Counted from the first letter of the stretch, positions 7,105 to 15,914 are shown. The stretch is DNA of 32,850 nucleotides from CAYGBW01 sp964348185 (GCA_964348185.1 CAYGBW010000014.1:1-32850); one strand, 5' to 3'. Notes: a model not told the origin generated them from the sequence alone. Numbers and translations: made by a program.

Positions 7105-8277
7105 ATGAAAATCCGTACCATTGAGCGTTTCCTGGTTCATCCCGGCACCCCGAGAAGCGGCTGGATCGGGGGCAAGAACTGGCTCCTGGTGAAAGTCGAG
7201 ACCGACCAGGGCATTCCGGGGTGGGGGGAAGCCTACACGGTAGCCGATAGAGAGGAGGCTATTGCTCGGCATATTGATGAACTCAGCCCCTATCTCGTGG
7301 GAAGAGATCCCTTTCACATCAAACACTTCACACAGATGGTGTACAACGACTTTGCAGGAAGGCGAGGAGCGATGGACCTGTTCTGTGCGGTGAGCGGCAT
7401 CGAGCAGGCCTTGTGGGATATTGTGGGCAAGCGCCTCTCCACGCCGGTCTACAACCTGCTCGGCGGTCCATGCCGGAACCGGATACGGGTCTACGCCAAT
7501 GGCTGGTATGGCGGAGTGTCCACACCAGAGGAGCTGGCCCTGAGAGCAGTGGAGGTGGTGAAGACCGGGTTTACAGCCCTGAAGTTTGACCCCTTCCCCG
7601 GACCGTGGCGCCTCTACATCGGTCGAGACAGTGAGCGGGCTGCGGTTGAAAACGTACGAGCGGTGCGGGAGGCGGTGGGTGCAGACATAGACCTACTCAT
7701 CGAGGTCCACCGGCGGCTGGCCCCCATGCACGCAGTACGGGTGGCGAGGATGATCGAGGAGTTCAATCCCTTCTGGTACGAGGAGCCGGTTCCGTCGGAG
7801 AACCTGGATGCCTTGGCTGAGGTGCGGCAGGCCATCAGGCTGCCGGTTGTCACGGGAGAGGCGCTGTATACCAAGACAGCCTTCCGGGAGGTCCTGGAAA
7901 AGCGGGCTGCTGACATCATCAACCCTGATGTGGCAAATTGCGGGGGCATCTTGGAACTCAAAGAGATTGCCGCCATGGCCGAGCCCCACTATGTTGCGGT
8001 CTCTCCCCATAACTACAACAGCACGACCATGGCTCTCGCCGCCACCCTCCAAGTGGCCGCAACAATGCCCAATTTTCTCATCACCGAGTATTTTGTTAAT
8101 TTTACCGAGTCTGGAAACGCTATTTCGGTGAAACCCCTCAGGGTCGAGGGGGGGTACATCAGAATCCCCGATGAACCGGGACTGGGACTGGAGATCGATG
8201 AGAGTGCTTTGAAGCAATACCCCTACCGAAAGCCTTCTCCGAGGAAATTTCGCTCCTATGGCGAGGAGGGGCCCTAA
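7105..8277 (+). CDS. Enolase-superfamily (mandelate racemase/muconate lactonizing) enzyme, galactonate-dehydratase-like
   Basis: A 390-residue protein with the N-terminal capping domain and C-terminal TIM barrel of the enolase superfamily. Candidate Mg ligands are Glu200 (IEVHRR), Glu226 (WYEEPVP) and Glu252 (VTGEALY), spaced 26 and 26 residues. His202 and His302 (SPHNYNSTT) would be the acid/base pair, 100 residues apart. This spacing is that of D-galactonate dehydratase (family knowledge: ligands at 183, 209, 235 and His at 185, 285), but the first ligand here is Glu, not Asp. The enzyme likely removes water from a sugar acid in the cytoplasm. The ATG at 7105 starts the canonical MKIRTIERFLV. 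It stands alone about 100 bases after the rhomboid gene, with no sugar-acid genes adjacent. Confidence 0.85.
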   Translation: MKIRTIERFLVHPGTPRSGWIGGKNWLLVKVETDQGIPGWGEAYTVADREEAIARHIDELSPYLVGRDPFHIKHFTQMVYNDFAGRRGAMDLFCAVSGIEQALWDIVGKRLSTPVYNLLGGPCRNRIRVYANGWYGGVSTPEELALRAVEVVKTGFTALKFDPFPGPWRLYIGRDSERAAVENVRAVREAVGADIDLLIEVHRRLAPMHAVRVARMIEEFNPFWYEEPVPSENLDALAEVRQAIRLPVVTGEALYTKTAFREVLEKRAADIINPDVANCGGILELKEIAAMAEPHYVAVSPHNYNSTTMALAATLQVAATMPNFLITEYFVNFTESGNAISVKPLRVEGGYIRIPDEPGLGLEIDESALKQYPYRKPSPRKFRSYGEEGP

Positions 8278-8410
8278 CGCCTCAGAAAGGCGACATAGGG
8301 CAAGGACTGATCAAACCACTGCCTGCTAAAACATGTAGATTCTTGTCACGCCCTGGCGTCACTTGTTTTGGATTTCAGAAACCCTAGAACAAAGAACCGC
8401 AGAATATCGA

Positions 8411-8444
8411 AGTGAAGCTGCCCGCAGGAAGGCCGCGGGGCATC
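8411..8444 (-). repeat. REP-like hairpin, inverted copy
   Basis: Read on the minus strand this is GATGCCCCGC, an interrupted GC stem, then GCAGCTTCACT, the same layout as the copies at 8594 and 14738. It faces the copy at 8594 across about 150 bases, giving a paired (BIME-like) arrangement in the gap between the dehydratase and the GntR gene. Confidence 0.55.
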
Positions 8445-8593
8445 CAGGCGAAGGCGAGTGAAGACTATTGTCTATTGCTTATAAAACTTCTGTTGTTCGG
8501 AATTCCTCGTTCGACCTGCGCGCCGTAGAAGACTTCCGCCTTCGCAAGAGCGCCGAAGCTTCGGCGAGTTCCGCTCTCCTGAGAAAAATGAAA

Positions 8594-8624
8594 GATGCCC
8601 TGCCCTGTGGGGGGGAGCTTCACT
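8594..8624 (+). repeat. REP-like hairpin
   Basis: GATGCCCTGCCCTGTGGGGG runs into GGAGCTTCACT, nearly identical to the copy at 14738-14769, and both are preceded by GAAAAA(A)TG. The GC-rich stem with a CTGT loop and fixed flanks GATG...AGCTTCACT marks a family of short palindromic repeats. Confidence 0.65.
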
Positions 8625-8662
8625 CCCGGAGGACTCTTCAGGAATTGTGAACGAATTTTCTC

Positions 8663-8691
8663 TTGACACCCTGAAATCAGTTCTGTATAAG
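8663..8691 (+). promoter_or_regulatory. Sigma70-type promoter of the GntR/hyuAB operon
   Basis: A perfect -35 box TTGACA (8663-8668), a 17-base spacer and a -10 box TATAAG (8686-8691), about 70 bases before the GntR start codon. This is one of the two strongest plus-strand promoters in the window. The upstream part of the 8278-8662 gap holds only the two REP-like hairpins. Confidence 0.8.
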
Positions 8692-8694
8692 CGG

Positions 8695-8713
8695 AATATA
8701 TATTGTATATATT
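8695..8713. promoter_or_regulatory. Palindromic operator at the transcription start of the GntR gene
   Basis: Perfect 8-bp arms AATATATA (8695-8702) and TATATATT (8706-8713) around a TTG centre, lying directly after the -10 box and so over the expected transcription start. A repressor bound here would block the promoter. Autoregulation by the adjacent GntR/FCD protein is the natural inference. Confidence 0.6.
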
Positions 8714-8763
8714 GATCCTTATGAAATTGACAAGGCCTAAATTCTCATCAGGCAGGGGGACGC

Positions 8764-9447
8764 ATGCTGTTGCAGAAAGAGACAAAGGGCTACCAGACCT
8801 TGAATGTTCATAACAAAATCAAGCGGAAGATCATCACCCTGGAGTACAAACCCGGTGAGATTCTAAATGAGAACCGCCTGGAAAGGGAACTGGGCGTTGG
8901 GAGGACGCCCATCCGCGAGGCCCTTCTCACCCTCAAGGCAGAGAATCTGGTCGAGAACCGTCCCAACCAACCCTTTTTTGTCAAAGAGATTACCTTCAAA
9001 AGTGTCCGAGATTTTTTCGAAGTCTTTGTGGTCATGGAGAAATTGGCCACCTGCCTGGCTGGCCAAAGGATCACGCAGGAGACGGTAAAGGAAGTCAAGA
9101 GTTTGGAAGCGGAGGTTGACGAGGCACTCAGACGAAGGGATTATTGGGAGATTACCCACCAGAACAGAAAATTCCACCGCCTGATCGCCCAGGCATCTGA
9201 TAACGATTACATTTTCTCCATCTATGAGAACCTAAGGAACCAGGCAGAGCGTCTCTCTTATCTGGCCACCAGCCGAGAGTTGCAAAACAGTGCGCCTCTA
9301 GAGGAACATCTCAGCAAAATCAGGCAGCACCACCATGAAATTGTTTCTTGTCTGGAAATGCATCAGGTCGATCGATTAGAGACGCTTTCAGAAGAGCATG
9401 CGAAACTATTCCAAGACAGGATCCTGAACTACTTGACGACGGTCTGA
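8764..9447 (+). CDS. GntR-family transcriptional regulator, FCD subfamily
   Basis: A 227-residue regulator. Residues about 12-75 form the winged helix-turn-helix, with NENRLERELGVGRTPIREAL carrying the recognition helix signature (TPIREAL). Residues about 85-220 form the all-helical FCD effector domain, with His residues in NRKFHRLIA, QHHHEIV and EEHAKLF that fit the usual metal-binding site. FCD regulators commonly sense small organic acids or amino-acid-like ligands. It heads the hyuA-hyuB run with only 12 bases to the next gene, so it very likely controls the operon and itself, through the palindrome at 8695-8713. The start ATG at 8764 follows an AGGGGG site. Confidence 0.9.
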   Translation: MLLQKETKGYQTLNVHNKIKRKIITLEYKPGEILNENRLERELGVGRTPIREALLTLKAENLVENRPNQPFFVKEITFKSVRDFFEVFVVMEKLATCLAGQRITQETVKEVKSLEAEVDEALRRRDYWEITHQNRKFHRLIAQASDNDYIFSIYENLRNQAERLSYLATSRELQNSAPLEEHLSKIRQHHHEIVSCLEMHQVDRLETLSEEHAKLFQDRILNYLTTV

Positions 9448-9459
9448 GAGGACAGCTCT

Positions 9460-11574
9460 GTGATCAAGCTTGGTGTCGATGTGGGTGGAACGTTTACCGA
9501 CTTGGTCGTCATCGACGAAGAGACGAAGGCGATCAACCTGACCAAGGTCCCTTCCACCCCTAAGTTCCCGGATCAGGGCGTCATCAGGGGCATCGGGAAA
9601 ATCGCTGATCTGTTTGAGGTAAATCCGGCGCAAATCGGCCTGTTGATCCATGGCACCACGGTGGCTACCAATGCCTTGATTGAGCGGAAAGGCGTGAGAG
9701 CGGCCCTGGTGGTCACCCAGGGTTTCCGGGATGTGCTGCACATTGCCCGGCAGATCCGGCCCAAACTCTACGACTTCTTCGAAAGGCGGCCCGATCCTTT
9801 CATCCCCCGCCACCTGCGTTTCGAGGTCCCGGAGCGAATTCTCTATACCGGTGATGTGGCTCAACCCCTAGACGAGGAAGCAGTCCGCTCCATCGCCAAG
9901 GAGATCGCCGATGAGGCAATCGGCGTTGTGGCCGTCTGCCTGCTTCATGCCTACGCCAACCCGGTACACGAGCAGCGGGTCAAGGCCGTTCTTGAGGAGA
10001 TGGTGCCGGATGTCAAGGTAACGACCTCCAGTGATGTTCTCCCGGAATTCAAGGAATACGAGCGGATGAGCACTACGGTCATCAACGCCTATGTGATGCC
10101 AATCGTTGAGCGCTACCTCGGCCAGATCCTCAGCAGCCTCAAAGAGCTGGGTGTGGACACCGGCCTTCATATCATGCAGTCCAATGGCGGTCTGATGACC
10201 TCTGAGACGGCGGAAAAGAAGAGCGTCCATACGGTTCTGTCCGGTCCCGCGGCCGGTGTCCTGGGAGGTTTGGAACTGGCCAAGATGATTGGGATGGAAA
10301 ACATCATCACGATTGACATGGGCGGCACCAGTTTTGACGTCTCCCTGGCCTATCAGGGGAAGCCGGCCTTTACCATGGAGAGTGACATCGGCGGTCACAT
10401 CATCAAGATCCCGATGATCGACATCAAGACCCTGGGCGCTGGGGGGGGGTCCATTGCCTGGGTGGATGTCGGTGGAGCCCTGCAGGTGGGACCGGAGAGT
10501 GCCGGTGCTGATCCCGGACCGGCCTGCTACGGATGGGGCGGCCAGGAGCCGACCGTGACCGACGCCAACCTGGTTCTGGGTTACCTGAATCCCGATTACT
10601 TCGCCGGCGGGGACATGGGCCTCAGGGTTGATTTGGCCTGCGAGGCGATCCGCAGGAAAGTGGCGGAGCCGATGGGGCTCAGCCTTGAGGCGGCTGCTGA
10701 GGGCATCCTTCGGGTGGTCAATGCGACGATGATTCGGGGGATCCGGCTGGTCTCTGTTGAGAAGGGCTATGACCCCCGGGAGTTCGCCCTGGTCTGCTTT
10801 GGCGGTGCTGGACCGGTTCATGCGGTCACACTGGCCCAAGAGCTGAACATCCCGAGGATCATGATTCCCCAGGGACCGGGTGTCAACTGCGCCCTGGGGT
10901 TGCTCATGGCTGACTTCCGTCATGACTACTCCCAGACCTTTCTCCATCTGTTGTCCTCCCTTGATCCGGGCCGGCTTTCCGGCGAATACCGTGCCCTGGA
11001 GGCCCGGGCCACCGAGCAGATGGTCAGTGAGGGTGTCCCGGAGAAGGACATTGTCTTCCATCGGACGGCTGACCTTCGCTACCACGGTCAGGGCTACGAA
11101 ATGGAGGTTCCCCTCCCGAACAAGAACTACCAAGGGGACGACCTTGAGGCCATCTGCCGGGAATTCGGCCGGATCCACCAGGACCAGTACGGCTACACCA
11201 TGCGTCCGGAAACTGTCGAAATTGTCAACCTCCGTCTCACAGCCCTGGGCCTGCTGAGCAAGCCTGAGATCAAGAAGGAGGCTCTTGGCCAGCCTGATCC
11301 CAGCCCAGCCCTAAAGGGTATTCGGAGGGTTTACATGGATGGTCAATTCATGGAGGTCCCGATCTTCGAAAGGAAAAAACTAGAGGGGGGGAACGAAATC
11401 CAATCACCGGCCATTGTCGAACAACTCGATTCGACGACTGTCCTTTTCCCGGGCTCTCGAGCCCGGGTGGACCCGTATCGCAATCTAATCATCGACTCGC
11501 GGAGGCAGGAGGATGCCCAACGTCGATATGATCACGCTCCAGGTCGTTGCGAATGCCCTCCAGTCGGTCACTGA
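9460..11574 (+). CDS. hyuA: Hydantoinase/oxoprolinase subunit A (HyuA family)
   Basis: A 704-residue ATP-binding subunit. The GTG start gives IKLGVDVGGTFTDLVV, the phosphate-binding loop of the actin-like ATPase fold in this family. Further family landmarks are LIHGTTVATNALIERKG, NGGLMTSETA, LSGPAAGVLGG, DMGGTSFDVSL and the SAGADPGPACYGWGG region. With HyuB it forms enzymes that open cyclic amides (5-oxoproline, hydantoin, N-methylhydantoin) or carboxylate ketones at the cost of ATP; the substrate cannot be chosen from sequence. Length is typical (about 680-710). Its last 62 bases overlap the start of hyuB in another frame, implying coupled translation. The last ~20 residues look non-conserved. 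Confidence 0.92.
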   Translation: MIKLGVDVGGTFTDLVVIDEETKAINLTKVPSTPKFPDQGVIRGIGKIADLFEVNPAQIGLLIHGTTVATNALIERKGVRAALVVTQGFRDVLHIARQIRPKLYDFFERRPDPFIPRHLRFEVPERILYTGDVAQPLDEEAVRSIAKEIADEAIGVVAVCLLHAYANPVHEQRVKAVLEEMVPDVKVTTSSDVLPEFKEYERMSTTVINAYVMPIVERYLGQILSSLKELGVDTGLHIMQSNGGLMTSETAEKKSVHTVLSGPAAGVLGGLELAKMIGMENIITIDMGGTSFDVSLAYQGKPAFTMESDIGGHIIKIPMIDIKTLGAGGGSIAWVDVGGALQVGPESAGADPGPACYGWGGQEPTVTDANLVLGYLNPDYFAGGDMGLRVDLACEAIRRKVAEPMGLSLEAAAEGILRVVNATMIRGIRLVSVEKGYDPREFALVCFGGAGPVHAVTLAQELNIPRIMIPQGPGVNCALGLLMADFRHDYSQTFLHLLSSLDPGRLSGEYRALEARATEQMVSEGVPEKDIVFHRTADLRYHGQGYEMEVPLPNKNYQGDDLEAICREFGRIHQDQYGYTMRPETVEIVNLRLTALGLLSKPEIKKEALGQPDPSPALKGIRRVYMDGQFMEVPIFERKKLEGGNEIQSPAIVEQLDSTTVLFPGSRARVDPYRNLIIDSRRQEDAQRRYDHAPGRCECPPVGH

Positions 11575-13279
11575 TGAAATGAACATGGCCCTGATCCGGA
11601 CCGCCTATTCCACAAACATTAAGGACCGACGCGACTGCTCCTGTGCCATCTATACACCCAAAGGGGAGGTGGTCTCCCAAACCGAATTGGGCTCGCCGGT
11701 TCACCTGGGCATCATGCCGTCGGCCCTGGACAGTGTCTTTGCCTGGTTCAAGCTTAAGGATGTGGAAGACGGCGACCACATCATCGTCAACGTTCCCCAC
11801 CCCACGGGCCCGGGACACCTCAACGACATCACCATGGTCTCGCCGGTCTACATCGACGGCAAGATCGCTTTCCTGGTGGCCAACATGGCCCACCACGTCG
11901 ACGTGGGCGGATACGCGCCAGGCAGCATGGGTGTCGGCCTGAGAGAGATCTATCAGGAGGGCTTACAGATCCCACCGGTCAAGCTCGTTAAAAAGGGCGT
12001 GGTGGACAGGGAACTGCTGGCGCTGATCAAACAAAATGTTCGGACGAGCATCGAGGTCGAGGGTGACATTCACGCCCAGATGGCCTGCAACAACGTGGGC
12101 CGCAAGCGACTGGAGGAGCTGGCCGGCCGCTACCCGGTGAAAGTCCTCAAGAAATACATCGAGGAACTCTTCGACTATTCTGAGCGGCGTATCCGGGCCG
12201 GACTCAGGGCTATCCCCAACGGCACCTATGCCCATGAGGACTATATCGAGGGCACACCCTTGACCCAACCTCTCATTAAGATCAGGGTTGCGGTGACCGT
12301 GGAGGACGAGGAGATCACCTTTGATTTCAGCGGCACCGATCCTCAGGTCAACGAGTCGGTAAACAGCAACGAGGCCTGCGTGAACACGGCCTGTTACTAT
12401 ATCGTCAAGGTCCTCGTTGATCCAGGTTTGCCGCCCAACGTCGGTTCCTACCGACCCATTCACATCCGCGCTCCGGAGGGCACCGTGGTCAACGCCAGAG
12501 CACCGGCGGCCATTGGCAATGCCACCATTATTAACTCCCCCAAAGTGGTCGACGTCCTTTTAGGGGCCCTGGTAAAGGCCGTTCCAGAACGGGGTGCGGC
12601 CGCCAGTAACGGTGTGACGAGCCTGTTCAACATCGGCGGTACCGACCCCCGAAGCGGAGAACTTTACAACTACATTGAAACCTATGCCGGGGGACAGGGG
12701 GCGATGCACAACCAGGATGGCATGGACGCCGTGCAGTGCCATATGACGAACACCCGAAACGCCCCCGTAGAGGTGATCGAGACCGCATACCCGTTGCGCA
12801 TCACAAGCTACGGGTTGGTGCCCGATTCTGACGGGCCGGGCCACTTCCGGGGCGGTTTAGGGATGCGTCGGGAGATCAAGGTACTGAGCGAGAATACGAC
12901 CCTGACCGCCTCCACCGACCGTTCCAAATTGAAGCCCTGGGGGGTCTTCGGCGGCATGGATGGAGGCAACTCGGCCTGTTATGTCGAGCACGGTAACGGT
13001 GAGATCGAGAAGCTGCCCTATTCCAAGATGACCCGTCCCATAGACACCGGAGATACCGTGACGATTATCACCCCCGGAGCCGGCGGTTGGGGGGATCCCT
13101 TGACCCGGGACGTCCAAAAGGTCATCTGGGACGTCACAGAGGAGTTCATCTCCCCCGAACGGGCGCGGGAGTTATACGGTGTCGCGTTAGAGAGAAAGGG
13201 ACCCCGTCGGTGGGAACTCCATCTAGAAGAAACAGAAGGGTTACGAAAAGAGATGAAGGCCTCGCGCAGGAAGGGCTAG
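11513..13279 (+). CDS. hyuB: Hydantoinase/oxoprolinase subunit B (HyuB family)
   Basis: A 588-residue partner of HyuA. It begins with MPNVDMITLQVVANALQSV and carries the family segments EMNMALIRTAYSTNIKDRRD, HPTGPGHLNDITM, HHVDVGGYAPGSM and GGGLGMRRE-like GRGGLGMRRE in modified form (FRGGLGMRREI). HyuB proteins supply the metal-dependent hydrolytic site of the heteromeric enzyme in the cytoplasm. The ATG at 11513 has GGAGG five to ten bases upstream, inside the end of hyuA. The MttB-family gene follows after 15 bases, so all are in one transcript. Base composition is GC-rich and similar to hyuA, and both are richer in GC than napA or the cold-shock gene. Confidence 0.93.
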   Translation: MPNVDMITLQVVANALQSVTDEMNMALIRTAYSTNIKDRRDCSCAIYTPKGEVVSQTELGSPVHLGIMPSALDSVFAWFKLKDVEDGDHIIVNVPHPTGPGHLNDITMVSPVYIDGKIAFLVANMAHHVDVGGYAPGSMGVGLREIYQEGLQIPPVKLVKKGVVDRELLALIKQNVRTSIEVEGDIHAQMACNNVGRKRLEELAGRYPVKVLKKYIEELFDYSERRIRAGLRAIPNGTYAHEDYIEGTPLTQPLIKIRVAVTVEDEEITFDFSGTDPQVNESVNSNEACVNTACYYIVKVLVDPGLPPNVGSYRPIHIRAPEGTVVNARAPAAIGNATIINSPKVVDVLLGALVKAVPERGAAASNGVTSLFNIGGTDPRSGELYNYIETYAGGQGAMHNQDGMDAVQCHMTNTRNAPVEVIETAYPLRITSYGLVPDSDGPGHFRGGLGMRREIKVLSENTTLTASTDRSKLKPWGVFGGMDGGNSACYVEHGNGEIEKLPYSKMTRPIDTGDTVTIITPGAGGWGDPLTRDVQKVIWDVTEEFISPERARELYGVALERKGPRRWELHLEETEGLRKEMKASRRKG

Positions 13280-13294
13280 ACGAGGAAGGAGACG

Positions 13295-14782
13295 ATGGAC
13301 CTAGGGACGAGTTTTCTGATCCGGCCAAGGTTGAATGTCCTCTCAAAGGGGGAGATCGATTCTCTCTATGGGGGCGCCCTTGAGGTTCTGGAACGCGTTG
13401 GCGTAAGAGTCCTCCACCGGGAAGCGTTGAATCTGCTGAAAGACGCAGGGGGTTCTGTCGGTCAAGATTCTGTGGTTAGGATTCGACCCACCCTTGTGGA
13501 AGATGCCATTCGGACCGTGCCGAAGCATCTGATCATCTACACTCGAGGCGGAGAGGTTGCAATGGAATTGGGTGGAGGGAATACAGGGGGGCTGAACACC
13601 TATTATGGCACGGGCTCTGATTTGAAACACACCTATGATCCATTCACAGGAAATTTGCGCTTGACAGTTGCCCAAGATATTGCCAATATGGCCAGGGTGG
13701 TCGACTATTTGCCGAATCTCGATTTCTTGATGTCCCATGGCATCCCATCAGATTGTCCCCTGGACCGTGTCTACCGGAATGAGTTCAAGGAAATGGTGAA
13801 AAACTCCACCAAGCCGATTGTTTTCACTTCTGATAACGGAGAAGACAGTAGAAGGATCATCGAAATGGCCGCTCTGGTTGTGGGGGGAATGGATCAACTC
13901 AGGGAAAAACCTTTCGTTCTTAATTATTCCCAGCCCACATCCCCGCTGACCCACTCATTCGATGCCCTCGGTAAAATTCTCACCTGTGCGGAATTGGAGA
14001 TCCCAGCGGTCTATCCACCGGGCATGATGCCCGGAGCGACAGCGCCAGCAACCCTTGCCGGAGCCATTACCTTATCTCTGGCCGAATCCCTATCTGGATT
14101 GGCGATTCACCAGCTGAAGAATCCCGGTGCTCCAATTGTCCTATGTGGAGCTCACGGTTGCATGGATATGGGGACTGCCATCAATGTGTATGCTTGCCCG
14201 GAAAGACTTCTGACCCAGGGGGTTCTTTCTGCCGTCTATCAGCATTTTGCGATTCCGACCTTTGGGCTTGCGGGATGCACCGACGCACAGATTTTGGATG
14301 AACAGGCTGCAATGGAGTTTGCGATGTTGAGCCTCTGGGCTGCGCTTTCTGGAATCAACCTCGCCCACGATGTGGGATACATGGGAAGCGGCATGATCGG
14401 GGATCTGAAGGCGATTGTTCTCAATGATGAAATGATCGGCTATGTGCGACATGTCCTGTGTCGTGGCATTTGCGTGAACAACGAAACCAAGGCCATCGAT
14501 GTCATTGAGCGGGTCGGACCGGGAGGGCACTTCATGGACGACGATCACACGTTGAAATTCTTCCGAACAGAGTTCTGGAGGCCGATGTTTTCAAACCGGG
14601 CAAGGTTCGAGGATTGGAAAGGGGAGGGCGAAAGGACAATGAAAGACAAGCTTGACGAAAAAGTGAGAGATATCTTAAAAAATCATGTACCAAAGGGTTT
14701 GAGACGAGAAATCGTTGAGGAGATTGAAAAAATGGCAGATGCCCCGCCCTGTGGGCGGGGAGCTTCACTCTCTTCTTTGTGA
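13295..14782 (+). CDS. MttB-superfamily (trimethylamine methyltransferase-like) protein, non-pyrrolysine
   Basis: A 495-residue member of the COG5598/MttB superfamily. It starts with the typical RPRLNVLSKGEIDSLYGGAL and contains GTGSDL, MSHGIPSD, LNYSQPTSPLTH, LCGAHGCMDMG and AHDVGYMGSGMIGD. Superfamily members move a methyl group from quaternary or tertiary amines (trimethylamine, glycine betaine, proline betaine, carnitine) to a corrinoid protein. True MttB needs pyrrolysine at an in-frame TAG; none occurs here, so this is an MtgB-type paralogue. No corrinoid protein or MtbA-type gene is adjacent. It follows hyuB by 15 bases. The last ~14 residues (PPCGRGASLSSL) are encoded by a REP-like repeat and look added. 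Substrate unknown. Confidence 0.88.
   Translation: MDLGTSFLIRPRLNVLSKGEIDSLYGGALEVLERVGVRVLHREALNLLKDAGGSVGQDSVVRIRPTLVEDAIRTVPKHLIIYTRGGEVAMELGGGNTGGLNTYYGTGSDLKHTYDPFTGNLRLTVAQDIANMARVVDYLPNLDFLMSHGIPSDCPLDRVYRNEFKEMVKNSTKPIVFTSDNGEDSRRIIEMAALVVGGMDQLREKPFVLNYSQPTSPLTHSFDALGKILTCAELEIPAVYPPGMMPGATAPATLAGAITLSLAESLSGLAIHQLKNPGAPIVLCGAHGCMDMGTAINVYACPERLLTQGVLSAVYQHFAIPTFGLAGCTDAQILDEQAAMEFAMLSLWAALSGINLAHDVGYMGSGMIGDLKAIVLNDEMIGYVRHVLCRGICVNNETKAIDVIERVGPGGHFMDDDHTLKFFRTEFWRPMFSNRARFEDWKGEGERTMKDKLDEKVRDILKNHVPKGLRREIVEEIEKMADAPPCGRGASLSSL
14738..14769 (+). repeat. REP-like hairpin inside the 3' end of the MttB-family gene
   Basis: GATG, the perfect stem CCCCGCC/GGCGGGG around CTGT-type loop bases, then AGCTTCACT. 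It matches 8594-8624 closely. It overlaps the final codons of the methyltransferase gene and may also act as an attenuator before dctP. Confidence 0.7.
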
Positions 14783-14912
14783 AGTCTGATCCCTCATGGG
14801 AATCGAAACAATGGCCACGATATCTATCAAATTCCCAGAGGCCCTTGAAAGGAGGTGATGAAACCACCTTAGTACGGAAATTCCAATAATTTAAAAGAGG
14901 GAGGGAACAAAG

Positions 14913-15914
14913 ATGAAAAAAGGGGTAACAATCGCAATTTCAACTCTGTTTGTCCTATCGATTCTCCTTGCCTCAGGAGCCTGGGCTGCCACGACGTTGA
15001 AACTCGGACACTCCTATCCGGTCCAGTCCCCTATTGGAATGGCTGCAGACCGTTTCGAAAAGCTCGTTTCCGAGCGGACCAATGGGGAGGTCAAAGTCGA
15101 CGTCTATCCAATGGAACAGCTCGGAAAGGCGAAGTCTGAGCTCGAAAGCACGATCATCGGAAACCAGGATATCTTTCTTGAGGGTCAGGTGTGGGTCGAG
15201 CGGTTTACCAAGGCCGGCCGTATCATTTCCGTGAACTATGTCTTCCAAGGCAGGGAACACTTCCGGAAATTCATTCGGAGTGACCTCTACCGCGAGGTCA
15301 TTACCAAACCGACAGAGGATGCAGGACTCACCTTTCTCGACTCCAAGGGCTCCTGGGAACGGGGACCGTTTCGGATTATGATCTCCAAGAAACCCATTCT
15401 GGGTGTCGAAGATCTGAAGGGGCTGCGCCTCCGGATGTGGCCTTCCGACGCTGGGAGGCGGTCTTGGGAGGCGTTTGGCGTTAACGTAACCGTTCTTCCC
15501 TGGACCGATGTCTACCTCGGCCTGAAACAGGGGATCGTTGAGGCTGTGACGAGCCCCGTAAACTTGCTCTACGCCATGAAGTTCACCGAGATCGCCAAGT
15601 ATGTGACCAAGACTGAGGAATTTCCACAGAACGTTCGATTGTTCATGAACCTCAAGAGATTCAATGGCCTGAAACCAGCGTTTCAGAAGGCCTTGATTGA
15701 TTCGGCAAACGACGCCGGTGATTACTACACCGAACTTTCCCTAGAAGCGGCCGTAAAGGATATCGACCGGGTAATCCAGGAGCATAACGCCGTATACATC
15801 CGGGTAAATCTCGAACCCTTTCAGAAAGTCATGGTTCCCGTTATCCGGGAATTTGAGAAGGAGGACTTTTTGCCAGCTGGACTCTATGACAGGATTCAGA
15901 CCCTCAAAGACTGA
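14913..15914 (+). CDS. dctP: TRAP transporter substrate-binding protein, DctP family
   Basis: A 333-residue exported solute receptor. Residues 1-25 are a Sec signal (MKKG..., hydrophobic core, GAWA cleavage region). The mature start TTLKLGHSYPVQSPIGMAAD is typical of the DctP fold, and GLRLRMWPSDAGRR carries the conserved Arg that clamps a carboxylate in most members. The ligand is therefore likely an organic acid or amino-acid-like carboxylate. A GGGAGGG site precedes the ATG. It lies 130 bases after the methyltransferase gene, with dctQ and dctM downstream beyond a large hairpin. Context suggests it feeds the HyuAB/methyltransferase pathway. The specific ligand is not evident. Confidence 0.92.
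   Translation: MKKGVTIAISTLFVLSILLASGAWAATTLKLGHSYPVQSPIGMAADRFEKLVSERTNGEVKVDVYPMEQLGKAKSELESTIIGNQDIFLEGQVWVERFTKAGRIISVNYVFQGREHFRKFIRSDLYREVITKPTEDAGLTFLDSKGSWERGPFRIMISKKPILGVEDLKGLRLRMWPSDAGRRSWEAFGVNVTVLPWTDVYLGLKQGIVEAVTSPVNLLYAMKFTEIAKYVTKTEEFPQNVRLFMNLKRFNGLKPAFQKALIDSANDAGDYYTELSLEAAVKDIDRVIQEHNAVYIRVNLEPFQKVMVPVIREFEKEDFLPAGLYDRIQTLKD

Noticed and set aside
9868..11178. Long open frame on the minus strand opposite hyuA.
   Set aside because: It is antisense to a strongly conserved gene, has no ribosome site or family likeness, and arises from the codon bias of the GC-rich gene.
14848..14872. A perfect extended Shine-Dalgarno (AAAGGAGGTGAT) followed by ATG and four codons to a TAG.
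   Set aside because: The ATG overlaps the ribosome site itself and the frame has four codons. It is at most a leader peptide or a decoy site; dctP has its own site further on. The complement resembles the 16S rRNA 3' end by chance, without further rRNA similarity.
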